This document shows, piece after piece, positions 51,195-61,671 of a stretch of DNA of 64,000 nt (its first letter is position 1; the number at the start of each line of letters is the position of its first letter). The stretch comes from Ovis canadensis (Eukaryota > Chordata > Mammalia > Artiodactyla > Bovidae), in NCBI RefSeq assembly GCF_042477335.2, contig NC_091245.1, positions 230,577,501 through 230,641,500 of the forward strand. Reading direction: 5' to 3'. The notes beneath the pieces were generated by a model. That model was given only the letters and a program-made list of their open reading frames with translations. It was not told the origin of the DNA and ran no database searches. The translations under genes were made by a program, and so were the position numbers.

Positions 51195-51545
51195 GGGGCT
51201 TCTCTGGTGGTCCAGTGGTTAAGAATCCACCTTGAAATGCAAGGGACACCGGTTCGATCCCTGGTCTGGGAAGACTTCACATTCGGCAGAGCAACTAAGC
51301 TTATGCACCACAACTACTGAGCCAGCACGCTAGAGTCTGAAGAGACACAGCTACAGAGCCCACACGCTGCACCTCCTGAAGCCCAAACACCTAGTGCTTG
51401 CGCTCTGAAACAAGCGAAGTCACCGCACTGAGAAGCTCACACACTGCAGTGAAGAGCAGGCCCTCTCACCACAGCTAGAGAGCCCAAGTGCAGCAACGAA
51501 GACCCAGCACAGCCAATGAGCAAAGAATTGTAAGAAACAATAAAG
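51195..51545 (+). mobile_element. Long CHR (CHRL-type) SINE
   Basis: GGGGCTTCTCTGGTGGTCCA, ACCGGTTCGATCCCTGGTCT, CACAACTACTGAGCCAGCAC, AAGACCCAGCACAGCCAATG. Long-tailed member, inside the hAT element. Confidence 0.9.
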
Positions 51546-51657
51546 CATAGCTTACTCACCTATCTTTTTAAAAATGGATATGACAGTCAAATGGACTTGG
51601 TATTTAAATTCTATTGGATACATTTAAAAGATGAATTCTACTGGGTATAGCAGATAT

Positions 51658-51840
51658 ATATTTTTCATTTATTTATTTTTAATTGAGGGCTGATTGCTTT
51701 ACAATATTGTGTTGGTTTCTGCTATACACCAACATGAATCAGTTATAGGCATACACATGTCCCCTCCCTCTTGAATCTCCCTCCCACCTCTCATCCCATC
51801 CCACCACTCTAGGTTGTCATGCAGCCCCCGTTTGAATTCC
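51658..51840 (-). mobile_element. Ruminant-type L1 3' UTR
   Basis: AATTGAGGGCTGATTGCTTT, ACAATATTGTGTTGGTTTCT, CCAACATGAATCAGTTATAG and CTCCCTCCCACCTCTCATCC: complement of the L1 3' UTR, somewhat older than the copy at 9862-10130. Confidence 0.8.
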
Positions 51841-52200
51841 CTAAAAGAAACATTTTAAATGTTTATATTTAGAAAGTTCTGGAAATGAGTTTTTGGCAAT
51901 TCCTTAAATATATGATGGACAAATTTTGAAGTAACTTTAAAAATGTATGAGGAGAGCAGGGTTTTAACCATTTTTCTGGGGGCTCTGTGAGTGACTAAGT
52001 TTGAAGACCACTGGGCTAATACTGTAAGTGTGACATTCTAATCCTGGCTGCACAGTTATTATCAACTCTTGGGAAATCCCTTCTTAATCACTCTATATCC
52101 ATTTCTCTTTCTGCAAAATAAAAAGCATACCTGCTTGCTTTCCCTTATTCTCAGGAATGTTCTGAGATCATATGAGATAATGAACTAATGAAAAAGGTCC

Positions 52201-53427
52201 AGATTATTTCCTGAGGGCAAGTTGGACAACTCTGGGAAGTTTCAATAACCTTTTCAGGTTAACAGGATACTGTTAGTTCCCCAGAAAACATAAATGAAAG
52301 GTATTCTTATTACTACCTTGACTTTACTGTGGCCTCCCATTTCCCCTGGTTTAGATTCAGCGGTTGAAACTTTGCGAAAGAGATCTAACATCATTACAGG
52401 GTAGTTTCTGCATCACTGGATCACAGGATTAGCAAGAAGGGACCCTAACTCTATTTCAGGGCTCAGCCCAAGGTTTGACTCTAATGGTCAGTAAGAGAAA
52501 TCACAAACTACACAACAGGAAAGCCAACAAGACTAAACTCTCTTCCCACAGGTATTTTTAGCTCAGAGAACATTGACTCAGGTTCTGAGTGTTGTCACTG
52601 TTAACACCTATTCAGGTGACTGAATAAAAAGCCTTGAACATCATGCAGACAGTTTCTATTTTATATATGGGTGACAGATTTTAAGACACTGAGCAAATGT
52701 TACAATCAGATGTTTCTTAGAAACATTACAAGATCACTCAGCCATGTGGAGGATGGGTTGAGGTGATAGGAACAGGGCCACAAGATCAGAGACGAAAGTA
52801 CAGTTAGGACTCCTTCTATCTTGACAGAAATCTGACTCAACTAGTATAAGTAAAATGGGATACTATTGACTGCTATAACAAAATGTCCAGGGGTGGATCT
52901 GGCTTCAGGCTAAATCCAAATTCATATGAAGGGTTAATAGGGTAGCAGAGATGTGCCTGCAAACGGGTCTCTCTGGTCAGGCTGAGCGTCCTTGCATACG
53001 AGGCATTCTGCCAAAGAGTCTGGACACAGCCTTGAGTTTAATGGGCCCTTGCAAATGAGGGAGCATTCCCTTCTTGAGATAAGAAGGAGATGAGGGCTTT
53101 GTGCAGACTCTGCAGTAGGCAGAGATTTCACTCCCCTTTGCTGTACGATAACATGTATGCACCTGCACTGTACTGAAAAGGCTTATTCTTACAGTCTGGA
53201 ATTCTGCCTAAGGAGGGCTTTATAATAATAAACTGGGCAATTAGTTTGCCCAGTTGTTCCTCTGGCCAGAGTGGTGTCCTGTCTGTCTTTTGTATGTCTT
53301 GTATGTTTTACGTCATTTCACTAATAATCTCCAGAAATCTCCTACATTCATAGGATGTCATCAAGGTTTTTTCATTCTCCGCCACCACTGCTTGACTCTG
53401 CTGCTCTCCTTAGCTTCTTCTTTCTTT
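52201..53427. other. Mostly unassigned DNA
   Basis: About 1.2 kb. CCAGGGGTGGATCTGGCTTC (52888-52907) suggests an old LTR or DNA repeat that I cannot name. An inverted repeat, AACTGGGCAA and TTGCCCAGTT with a 5-base loop, lies at 53231-53255. No gene recognised. Confidence 0.4.
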
Positions 53428-53582
53428 AAAAAAAGTTTAATTAATTTATTTGGCTGTGCAAGGTCTATCTGCAGCATGCGGGATCTTTAGTTGCAGCCTG
53501 TGGGATCTAGTTCCCTGACCAGGGATCAAACCCAGGCCCCCTGCCTTAGGAGCATGGAACCACTGGACCACCAGGGAAGTCC
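53428..53582 (-). mobile_element. CHR/ART2-type SINE
   Basis: AATTTATTTGGCTGTGCAAG, CCTGACCAGGGATCAAACCC and ACTGGACCACCAGGGAAGTC. Confidence 0.88.
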
Positions 53583-54166
53583 TCTATCCTTAGGTTCTGA
53601 TGCAAGCTCTCTCTCCACATAGTATACAAGAGGGATGCCAGGCTTTTATTTTCTCAGTTGAGAAAGTTCAGTATCTGTATATCAATTCCAGGGAAGCTTC
53701 TGACTGGTGCTGCTGGGGTCACATGGACATTAATGAGACCATGGAGGGTGGCAGAATGGGTATTCCTTTGGGTTTGACTGCCTAGGTCACTTTGGTGATA
53801 GAGGAAGCTGGCAGCAAGTCTTACAGCCTTGGCAGAACCACATAGAGTTGTCAGAGAGATCCCCAAAGAAGCCAGAAGAATGGTAACATGCACTGAGAAT
53901 ACAAAGGCCATAGTTATTAATACCACTGACTGAAAGAGCAGCATCTGATTACAATAGAATACTGGAAATATGAATGAGAAGAGGCACCAAAGAGATTTGG
54001 GATGTAGGTAAAGTTGACATCAAGACTGGTTTTTATTGACTTGATCTAAAACAAAATAGATTTCCATCTTTGGCAACTACCTGGAGATTCTGCCACTGGG
54101 AGGAGGAGTTTCTAGGTTTTGGTAGCCAGAGAAAGTTAAATAAATATGGAGAGATGAATATATGTG
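53583..54166. other. Unassigned, probably an old repeat at 53640-53760
   Basis: GGAAGCTTCTGACTGGTGCT followed by GGGTCACATGGACATTAATG resembles a recurrent old mammalian repeat, but the family is not recalled. The opposed frames 53600-53785 and 53654-53944 are not supported as genes. Confidence 0.35.
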
Positions 54167-54359
54167 TTTGTTGCTCAGTCACGTCCAACTCTTTGCGACC
54201 CCATGGACTCTAGCCCACCAGGTTCCTCTCTCCACAGAATTCTCTAGGCAAGAATACTGGAGTGGGTAGCTGTTCTCTTCTTCAGGAGATCTTCCCAACC
54301 CAGGGATCAAACCTAGGTCTCCTGTATTGCAGGCAGATTCTTTACTATATGAGCCACCA
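54167..54359 (-). mobile_element. Bov-tA SINE
   Basis: GTTGCTCAGTCACGTCCAAC, AGAATTCTCTAGGCAAGAAT and TTTACTATATGAGCCACCAG. Flanks share AATATAT. Confidence 0.92.
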
Positions 54360-54482
54360 GAAAATATATAGATTAGAATATATAGACAGGGATATAATTA
54401 AATATAAAGATATTTATTTGGTTATGATACTTTTTTGGTTCCTCAAAAGAATCTGAAGCAACTTACAGGGATTGGATCCCCT

Positions 54483-54590
54483 GGAGAAGGGAGCAGCTAC
54501 CCACACCAGTATTCTGGCCTGGAGAATTCCATGGATTGTATAGTCCATGGGGTTGCAGAGAGTTGGACACGACTGAGTAACTTTCACTTC
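54483..54590 (+). mobile_element. Bov-tA, 5'-truncated
   Basis: TGGATCCCCTGGAGAAGGGA to GACTGAGTAACTTTCACTTC; the tRNA head is missing. TSD ACAGGGAT at 54475-54482 and 54591-54598. Confidence 0.9.
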
Positions 54591-54685
54591 ACAGGGATAA
54601 TAAAGTAACTTAAGAGTTAAACCATCCCAAGTTCTTAACTAATTCGTCATATGTGGGCTTCGGAACTTGGAAAGTAAAGTTTCGT

Positions 54686-55140
54686 TGTTCAGTCGCTAAG
54701 TCAAGTTCAACTCTTTGCAGCTCCATGGACTAGCACACAGGCTTTTCTGTCCTCCACTCTCTCTCAGATTTTGCTCAGATTCATGCCCATTGAGCTGATG
54801 ATGCTATCTAACCATCTCATCCTCTGCTACCCCCTTCTCCTTTTGCCTTCAATCTTCCCCAGCATCAGGGTTTTTCCAATGAGTTGGCTCTTTGTATCAG
54901 GTGGCCAAATATTGGAGCTTTAGCAATAATCCTTCCAGTGAATATTCAGGGTTGATTTCCTTTTAGATTGACTGGTTTGATTTCCTTGCTGTCCAAGGGA
55001 CTCTCAAGAGTCTTCTCCAGCACCACAGTTTGAAAGCATCAGTTCTTGAGCAGTCAGCCTTCTTTTGGACCAACTCTCATATCTGTACATGATGAATGGA
55101 AGAAACCATAGCTTTGACTAAAAGGACCATTTGACTAAAT
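54686..55140 (-). mobile_element. Older, diverged BovB 3' fragment
   Basis: GTTGTTCAGTCGCTAAGTCA, TTGAGCTGATGATGCTATCT, CCAATGAGTTGGCTCTTTGT, ATTGACTGGTTTGATTTCCT and TCTTCTCCAGCACCACAGTT. It carries more substitutions and small deletions than the other BovB copies here (for example a gap at GCAATAATCC) and no long frame remains. Confidence 0.92.
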
Positions 55141-55827
55141 GGTAAAGCTATCATTTTCCTAAAGACCTGGCACCTCCACTTGCAGTGTCGTGAGACTGGT
55201 CCATGTTTTGGATGGTTTGTATGACCGGCCTGGAAAGTGAAGCCAAAGGAATTCCCAGTGAAAAGGCTTTCATCTTGAGCCAAGAAGCCTGAGTAACTTT
55301 GAGCTGGGAATGACCATAAGTACTTGTCTCAGAAATCTGAAATGGCCCTAAGATTTGGCTTTCATTTTCTTGTGTGATGTAAGAGCAATGCTGCTTGCCC
55401 AATTAATTGGTGGTAGAGGAAAATCCATGCAAGCACCTGAAATGAAAGTAATTTGTATGAGAACTTCCTGCTTTCTTTGAAATTCAAAATTCTGAGGATG
55501 CGTGAGTATATTTGGCCACAACTTGTATGTATAGAGGCTCTTAAGATATGAAATCAAAACAACTTCGATGCTTTAAAGGAGCAGTTAACTGCCTCAGATA
55601 AAAGTAACTTTTGAATGATTTTATAGTCCAGAATTCTTGACAATGAGTATAATTTGGGAAGTGATACACATATGTGTACTTTTGCAAAGAGGAAGTGGGC
55701 ACTGAGACTTTTCAGTTCCATGAGTTGAGGAGGGCATTGTTGGTATGATATTGGCACACCAGTTATGCAGATCAGGGGACTGGGCTGATTATAATGGAAA
55801 CAAGAAATAGAGAAAATAACACTTGAA
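55141..55827. other. No recognised feature
   Basis: About 690 bases free of young repeats. Overlapping minus frames (55151-55402, 55348-55557, 55554-55757) have no known motifs. Confidence 0.4.
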
Positions 55828-56015
55828 AGGGGCGCTCAGGGCTGGTGCACTGGGATGACCCAGAGGAATGGGATGGGGAGGGAGTGTGGGAGGGGGGTTC
55901 ATGTTGGGGAACACATGTACACCCGTGGCAGATTCATGTCAATGTATGGCAAGACCACTACAATATTGTAAAGTAATTAGCCTCCAATTAAAATAAATAA
56001 GTTTATTAAAAAACA
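55828..56015 (+). mobile_element. Ruminant L1 (L1_BT-like) 3' end
   Basis: GGCGCTCAGGGCTGGTGCAC, GGAGGGAGTGTGGGAGGGGG, GTGGCAGATTCATGTCAATG and CAATATTGTAAAGTAATTAG, then AATAAATAAGTTTATTAAAA tail. Plus strand, only the terminal 190 bases. Confidence 0.93.
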
Positions 56016-56339
56016 AAGAACAAAAGGGGCAAATGAACATCAAATTTCAAGTGTGGTCAAAAGGGGAATAATTTCAAACTATTATGTTTTATTTTTTACT
56101 GTTGGATTGACCCCTTCCTTTTAAAGCCTATTAATTTGTATTTCATGAGTGACTCTTACAAATACAATCTTGCTTAATGTTTGTGAGGGAAGAAGCCCTC
56201 AGATCAGCTTGGAAAGTAGAGGAAATGCAGATGAGGTTTTTAACTGTTTATGTATTGCCTATAGAACTCAGAAAACCTTAGCAGTTCAGTTCCTGCAAGG
56301 CTGCCTTTGCTAAATTGCCAAACCCCTTCTAGGCCTCAG
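56016..56339. other. No recognised feature
   Basis: AT-rich unique-looking DNA leading into the CpG-rich patch. Confidence 0.4.
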
Positions 56340-56429
56340 AACTCCTTCAGGTGGGCCTGGCGCTGAGCTTCAGTGAGTCCCACTGGAGCCTGAAGAATGT
56401 CCTCAAGAGACACTGTGGGTCCCCTGCAA

Positions 56430-56920
56430 GGCACGCCAGGCAGTTCTCTAACTCTGACTCTCACAGAGGAAACACCCACAGGAGACGGCCTGGCAAATGT
56501 GTTCCAGCACCGCAGAGTCGTCGTGGGAAGGCCTGCGGCAGAGGCGCCGGGGTCTGCAGACACTGCCTCGGCCCCTAGCTGCTCGCTGAGGCGTTTCCAC
56601 CGTCTGTCCTCACGTTCGCCTTTCCTGCTCTGGGCCTCGGCCCTGGAAGTGAAAGCTGCTGTCTCTCTGAAGACCCAGCACCACCCCCCCGCTCCGCTTG
56701 CCTTGTGGTGAGACTGTTTGGGAACTCCGAAAAGACTCATGTTCTGTTTTCCTCCCACTCTTAGTTTAGCCAGAACTGCAGGGAGTCGGATTTATTTCTC
56801 CGGTATGAAATATCCCCGCACGGAATTATTCTTCCTGAGGCGTTTATTACTTCCCTTAGAAAATTAGCCTGACAGAGCTGCCTGGCGCCCCGCTCTCAAT
56901 CTGATTTGCATCTGAGGCAA
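56430..56920. promoter_or_regulatory. CpG-rich patch, candidate small CpG island
   Basis: Within 56434-56645 I count about 15 CpG dinucleotides in roughly 210 GC-rich bases (for example GTCGTCG at 56518-56524, GGCGCCGG at 56543-56550, CACGTTCGCC at 56611-56620). A further group lies at 56800-56925. The rest of the window is CpG-poor except for SINEs. No SINE or LINE covers it. A POU octamer ATTTGCAT lies at 56904-56911. The 140-codon minus frame 56336-56758 runs through it, but GC-rich DNA has few stops and no domain is seen. It could be a promoter or enhancer of an unseen transcript. Confidence 0.4.
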
Positions 56921-57656
56921 CGACACATCTTAGAATCAGCCTCCTTAAGCAGCAGGGACAAGAGTCCACATTACTGGAAAGAGGAAACGGATGCTTTGTG
57001 ATAAATAGTGAAGTCCTCTCTCTCTGTTGCCTGTGAGAGTCCACACGTTGAACTCTCACATCTGAATTGCTACTGAAGTGAACCCATAGTTGTCTTTCAA
57101 ATGTCATTTCTAGTATGTGGGGGATGCTCTGTGACCTAAAAAGCCCCCTCACAAGGTGACTGTAATTTCTACTGAGAACTAACAGACATCTGGAAGGAAG
57201 TAACTTTATGAGGCAGAAAATTAAAGAACTCACTTGCAGCCTTGTCTATACTTTACCAGAATCAGGATACATGCTACTATTGTCTGCAAAGCCAGAAAGC
57301 AAATAAGGTATTGATTGAATATAAAAGAAAAAAGTCTCCAGTAGTAAATAATCACTGAGAAAGTTTGAATGCCTAGCCTGGTGGGTGAAAATAAAATCTG
57401 TTTTACCGTTAGTACTGCTCTTCTACCTTGTGCTTTTAATACAGTGTGCAGAGCAGTGGATTCAGTAGTTTTAAAAACAAGGGACACGTTATGAACATAG
57501 GCAGAGCATTGTTCTCAAACAGGGATGTTCAGAGAGAAGGATGCTATGGCAAAGCGTTACTTAAACTAATTAATTAGTCTTGGTAAGTCATTTCCTACCA
57601 AAGCTACGAAATGAAAGGACTATTTCTGAGGAGTGAGACTTTTCATTCTGCGGAGC
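56921..57656. other. SINE-free stretch, no gene recognised
   Basis: Unique-looking DNA continuing from the CpG-rich patch. Minus frames 56856-57233 and 57230-57487 lie end to end, but neither has a known domain. Confidence 0.4.
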
Positions 57657-57700
57657 TAGGGAGTTGCAAAGAGTCGGACATGACTGAGCGACTAAGCAGA
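57657..57700 (+). repeat. BovB/BovA 3' tail scrap
   Basis: AGGGAGTTGCAAAGAGTCGG followed by ACATGACTGAGCGACTAAGC: about 44 bases of the shared 3' end, followed by GAGAGAGA. Confidence 0.85.
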
Positions 57701-58299
57701 GAGAGAGACCATTAGTTCATAAATTATTAAATATAATACTAATTTATACCAACAACTGACTATAAGCCTCAATTAAAATATCCTGGAAAACTCATTACCC
57801 ATCAACCTATCTCATAATGAATATGTCATATCCTATTTAGAAACAAATGAACGTCAGTGCAAAAGGTAATTGCATTTCTAAGCATCAGAATTCAGCTGGG
57901 GTGGTAATGGTTGAAGCGTGGTGCTAAGGACTGCAGACAACCATGGCTTTTCCAGAGGATGCCAAAGTAGTCTCCTGTAGTCACTTGATAAACATTTGTG
58001 TTTCTGACATCATAATAAAATCCAGGTTCTTTTTTCTGGCATGAACTGATTGTTTGCTCATGATGAATCTTATTTTGACCTGATCTGGTTTCTGTCCTGG
58101 GGGCTAAAGGAAAATATAGACTGGACGACAGGATTTAAGCTGAACTGAAGAGGTCCATGAATTGGGTGAGTCACTGACCTAGAAGAGATTTTCTAGAGGG
58201 AAGAAGCAGAGCCTCTAGCAATGTGGCGTGGCGACTAAGAAAATGGAATTTGTCTTCAGAGACCTGGTTTGTGTTCCAGATCTCTTGTAAAGGACTATG
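57701..58299. other. Mostly unassigned
   Basis: A MIR start-like GAATTTGTCTTCAGAGACCT lies near 58244-58263. Nothing else nameable. Confidence 0.35.
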
Positions 58300-58720
58300 G
58301 CTGTCCTCGTTAAGGACTTGCATCAGCTATGGTAATGCTAGTTGTGGTGACAAAGAGATTGAATGCAGTATAATGGCTCAAACATAGTCAGAGTTTGTTT
58401 CTTACTTCTGCAACCACCTGAGGCAAGCCCTACTCTACAGCAGGCAGCTCTTGTTCAGTGGACTCAGGAACCCCAACACCTTCCATATGGTAGCTCTGCC
58501 TTCCTCTAGGTCTTTGGGATTGTGGCTGGTGCAAGGAGAGAAAAAGCATGGAGATGGCAAGTCCCTTCTTCAAAGCCTTGCTTGGAATTAAGACACATCA
58601 TACGTATTTCACTCCATTGGTGAAAATCAGGCATCAGTTATAGCTATATGCAAAGGGATGGTGGGTCTGAAACCAGTCTCTGTTTAGCGGCTTCCTAGGA
58701 ACAACTCTGTTACAACTTTG
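58300..58720. repeat. Old interspersed repeat, family uncertain
   Basis: The order of AGAGTTTGTTTCTTACTTCT, TCAGTGGACTCAGGAACCCC, TCCTCTAGGTCTTTGGGATT and GCATGGAGATGGCAAGTCCC resembles a common old mammalian repeat ('tttatttctc...ggaaccc...catgtggc' type). I cannot fix the family. Confidence 0.35.
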
Positions 58721-59388
58721 TAATTCTCTGTAAGAACATGGTGGAGAGGGATGAATTTCAGCAGATGAATTACCTGCCAGAGGGCTGTCTGTCAGAGACA
58801 GCAGAGATGACATTCTGCGGAAGGAAAGTCTTTGGGATCATAGATCCAAAACTTGAAAAGGGAGGGACTTAAGGAAGAGTCAACCGAACAGGGGGTTTCA
58901 AGCTTGAAAGCAGTGAGATTAAACCTGAGTGAAAGTCAGGCCAAGGATCTCCTCCCGAAGCTAAGAGGAGGGGTGTTAAGCATCAGGAAGAGTAGGGTCA
59001 CACCCGTTAGCAAAAGCACTGAGAGGGCGGGTCCCAGTGGTCAGCATTTCACTTCAAGAGAGATTCTGCCTGCTTCTGTGCTGAGGGCTACCGTTACAAA
59101 GATGGCTGAGGTTTGCCTCTACCCTCAAAGAGGAAACAGAGAAAAGTCGGTATTCAGGAAGCAGCTGATAATCCTTGGAGCCTAAGTGTGGGTATATGTG
59201 TGTGTGTGTGTGTGTAATAGACAGAAACAGTTGCGTCAAGGAAGTGACAGCTATGTGCTACAAATGAATTGGTGTTAGTCAGATTGGGGGTGGGGGGGTG
59301 GCCCAATTATTTTTTAAGAAATTGAACTTCTCTACAATAGACTCATCTGGTCTTCCCCACCTTAATTAGCTCTCTGTACTCTAAAGTG
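58721..59388. other. Unassigned, with a (TG)9-10 tract
   Basis: Plus frame 58853-59185 (110 codons, basic) has no known domain. (TG)n at 59197-59215. A G-run near 59285-59299. GGATCATAGATCCAAAACTT at 58837-58856 hints at an old L3/MIR-like repeat. Confidence 0.4.
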
Positions 59389-59603
59389 GGCTTCCCAGGT
59401 GGCTCAGTGGTGAAGAACCTGCCCCCCAAAGCAAGAGATGTAAAGAGATCCAGGTTTGATCCCTGGGTCAGGAAGATCCCCTGGAGGAGGACATGGTGAC
59501 CCACTCCAGTATTCTGGCCTGGAAAACTCTATGGATAGGGGAGCCTGGCAGAATACAGTCCATGGGGTCGCAAGAGCCAGAAATGAATGAGCACACAGCA
59601 CGC
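59389..59603 (+). mobile_element. Bov-tA SINE
   Basis: GGGCTTCCCAGGTGGCTCAG, CAGGTTTGATCCCTGGGTCA, GACATGGTGACCCACTCCAG and CATGGGGTCGCAAGAGCCAG. Confidence 0.95.
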
Positions 59604-59689
59604 ACTATGAAGTATCTAAACAAAACACCAAGTAATAGGTAAAGAAAAAAGGAGGTAATCACAGAATTAAAGCACAGGAGATATAACTA

Positions 59690-60005
59690 CATTCATGTTT
59701 ATTGCATCACTGTTTTTAGCGGTGGAGATCTGGAAAGATCCTTAATGTCCATCATTAAAGGGAATGACAAGTAAAGTATATTCCATCATACTGGGCATTA
59801 CCATACAGCTTTTAAAAATAGCTTAGGTCTGTATGTACTGATTTGGAAGGGTGTCCAAGGATAAAGCTGGTTGCAAAGCAATGAGCTGTATGTGACCCCA
59901 CCTTTGTATAACAAATCAAAACAAAACCAAAATGTGTGGATCCACTTGTACAGGTGCTGAGAAAGGTGTGTAAGGATACATTTGGAGTTGTCCATCAATA
60001 TTTAG
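59690..60005 (+). mobile_element. Old L1 (L1M) 3' region
   Basis: CTTAATGTCCATCATTAAAG, CATTACCATACAGCTTTTAA, GTATGTACTGATTTGGAAGG and CCCCACCTTTGTATAACAAA are in old L1 3' order. Confidence 0.65.
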
Positions 60006-60129
60006 AGGAGGGAGGGGTGCTGGAAGATTGAAGTGAATTTCTTCTTTAAGCATCTGCTTTATAAATGAATGATTAATAAACAAGAAAAAAAAAGCCTACA
60101 AGGATGTGTTAAATCTCAAAACTGGTAAA

Positions 60130-60600
60130 ATACAGAATGCCTCCTAAACCTATTGGGTATCTACTGGGTGCCAGGGGCTTCCCAGGTAGCTCAGTGATAA
60201 AGAATCCTCCTGCCAATGCAGGAGGCCCAGGAGGTGCAGATTCAATCCCTGGGTTGGGAAGATACCCTGGAGGAGGAAATGGCAACCCACTCCCGTATTC
60301 TTGCCTGGAGAATCCTTCGGACAGAGGAGCCTCGCAGGCTGCAGTCCAAGGTGTTGCAACGAGTCAGACATGACCGAGTGCACATGCACACACGTGCTGG
60401 GTACCAGTTATTTGATGGAGACCTTTTTATTCAATCTTTAGAGTAACCCAAGAGATCCTATGTGCAGGAAGTAAACTAAGGTAACATAGAGCTTTAGTGA
60501 CTTGCTTAACGTCTAATTACTGGGAAGACAGTGGAATCAGCCTTGTGCCCAGTCCCTCTGTCCCCAGAATCCATGCATTCTCACTTACACCTCTTTCTCT
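60130..60600 (-). repeat. MIR SINE split by Bov-tA
   Basis: GGTATCTACTGGGTGCCAG before the SINE; CTTTAGAGTAACCCAAGAGA, TAGTGACTTGCTTAACGTCT and GAATCAGCCTTGTGCCCAGT after it. MIR in reverse complement. Confidence 0.6.
60175..60396 (+). mobile_element. Bov-tA SINE with 11-bp TSD
   Basis: GGGCTTCCCAGGTAGCTCAG, ATTCAATCCCTGGGTTGGGA and GACATGACCGAGTGCACATG. TSD CTGGGTGCCAG (60164-60174) and CTGGGTACCAG (60397-60407). Confidence 0.95.
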
Positions 60601-60952
60601 TAAAATTGGGAGGAGAGGCAGCCCAATTTTTAGGTCAGGAATTCTAGCATCTACCTGAGCCAGGTAAACTAGTAAGAGTCCTAGCTAATGCATGGAGGGG
60701 TGACCTAGAGCAGATAAGAATCCTTTCGGGAATAATCCCAGTCCTTGCTGAAAAAGCAAAGGGACTGAAAATTTTCAAAGAATCCTCTTGGAGGTGAGTC
60801 ACTTGGTGACGTCTCTACCAGGGGTAGGGAAGTGTGACATGGGACACTGGTACAACTTCTTTTGAGGGTCTTCGGGTAGTGGGGGAAACTTCTCTACTTT
60901 CAGCTGGCTTTGCCCCCAGAAGTGTTTTGAAGGGTCCCTGTGGGTGTAATCT
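60601..60952. other. No recognised feature
   Basis: About 350 bases; nothing nameable. Confidence 0.4.
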
Positions 60953-61097
60953 TCTTTTTTTTAAATTTACTTGTTTATTTAGCTGTGCCAGGTGCTAGTT
61001 GCAGCATTTAAGATCTAGTTCTCTGACCAGGGATTGAACCTGGGCCCCCTGCATTGGGAGCTCAGAGTTTAAGCCACTGGACCACCAGGCAAGTCCT
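60953..61097 (-). mobile_element. CHR/ART2-type SINE
   Basis: TTATTTAGCTGTGCCAGGTG, CTGACCAGGGATTGAACCTG and ACTGGACCACCAGGCAAGTC after a T-rich start. Confidence 0.88.
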
Positions 61098-61500
61098 TCC
61101 TTCTCAAGTAAGGGGATCTTCAGTTATAATTATGGGCTTCTAACAACTGAAGGGTTTCAAGGCTATGAATTTCTTCAGAATGTATTTCAAGCCAGAGAGA
61201 CTGCATTGCTTAAGACAAAGAAAGCTCACTTCTAAATTTTTATTGGAAAGGGCAGTTCTGACAAGGATTAAAAAAAAAATGAAGATCGTCTTTCTTGGTG
61301 GGCCGAGTTTTAGTGTCAGGATTTCAGGTTGCAGGTGTCACTGTAGGAAGTTTAGGTCACTGCACCTCTCTCACTTGGGCCCAGGCATTTTTGTGGCACT
61401 CATCCTTGGTTGGCTTTCCCCCAGAGTTCCAAATTAATAGGAATATACTAATAGATACTAAAAATGATTTAAGAAAAGCTAAAAAGAAGGAAGTTCAAGG
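61098..61500. other. No recognised feature
   Basis: Two overlapping plus frames (61165-61437, 61295-61513) without known motifs; an A-run of 10 near 61270-61280. Confidence 0.4.
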
Positions 61501-61502
61501 CC

Positions 61503-61671
61503 ATGGTTCTTAACATTAGTGTCACAAAGGGAACTTGAATAAATCCTGATGCCCACGCCACATCCTGGACCAATTAAATCAGTGTCTGTGGAGGTGGGAT
61601 GCAGGTGCCCATGGTTTCTGAAGTTCCCCAAGTGACTCCACTGTGCTGCTGAAGATGAGAACCACTGGCTT
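61503..61671 (+). mobile_element. MER5A-type hAT MITE
   Basis: Starts CATGGTTCTTAACATTAGTG and ends GATGAGAACCACTGG, the inverted ends of MER5. The interior AAATCCTGATGCCCACGCCA and GACCAATTAAATCAGTGTCT matches the family closely. About 170 bp, near full length. Confidence 0.88.

Larger units (their letters stand above)
49954..52013 (+). mobile_element. hAT (Charlie-type) DNA transposon with nested insertions
   Basis: Both terminal inverted repeats are visible. The left end CAGTGGTCTTCAAACT is split by a SINE (49954-49966, resuming at 50196), and the right end is AGTTTGAAGACCACTG (51998-52013), a perfect 16-base inverted match. The target duplication is 8 bp as in hAT elements: AGCTAATA (49946-49953) and GGCTAATA (52014-52021). 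Inside are a transposase remnant (50297-50659), a Bov-tA (49967-50184), a CHR SINE (51195-51545) and an L1 3' end (51658-51840). Without them the element is about 1.3 kb, so it is internally deleted or non-autonomous. Confidence 0.88.
49925..52200 (+). repeat. MIR SINE split by a hAT transposon
   Basis: Left scrap 49925-49953 (AGTGGTAGAAGAATGAGCTA) and right part 52022-52200 (TCTAATCCTGGCTGCACAGT, CATTTCTCTTTCTGCAAAAT, TGAGATCATATGAGATAATG) form one MIR around the 8-bp hAT target. Confidence 0.5.

Noticed and set aside
56336-56758. 140-codon minus frame through the CpG-rich patch as a gene
   Set aside because: GC-rich DNA has few stops; an opposite-strand frame is equally open; no domain, no clear promoter or splice pattern. 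Kept only as a regulatory candidate.
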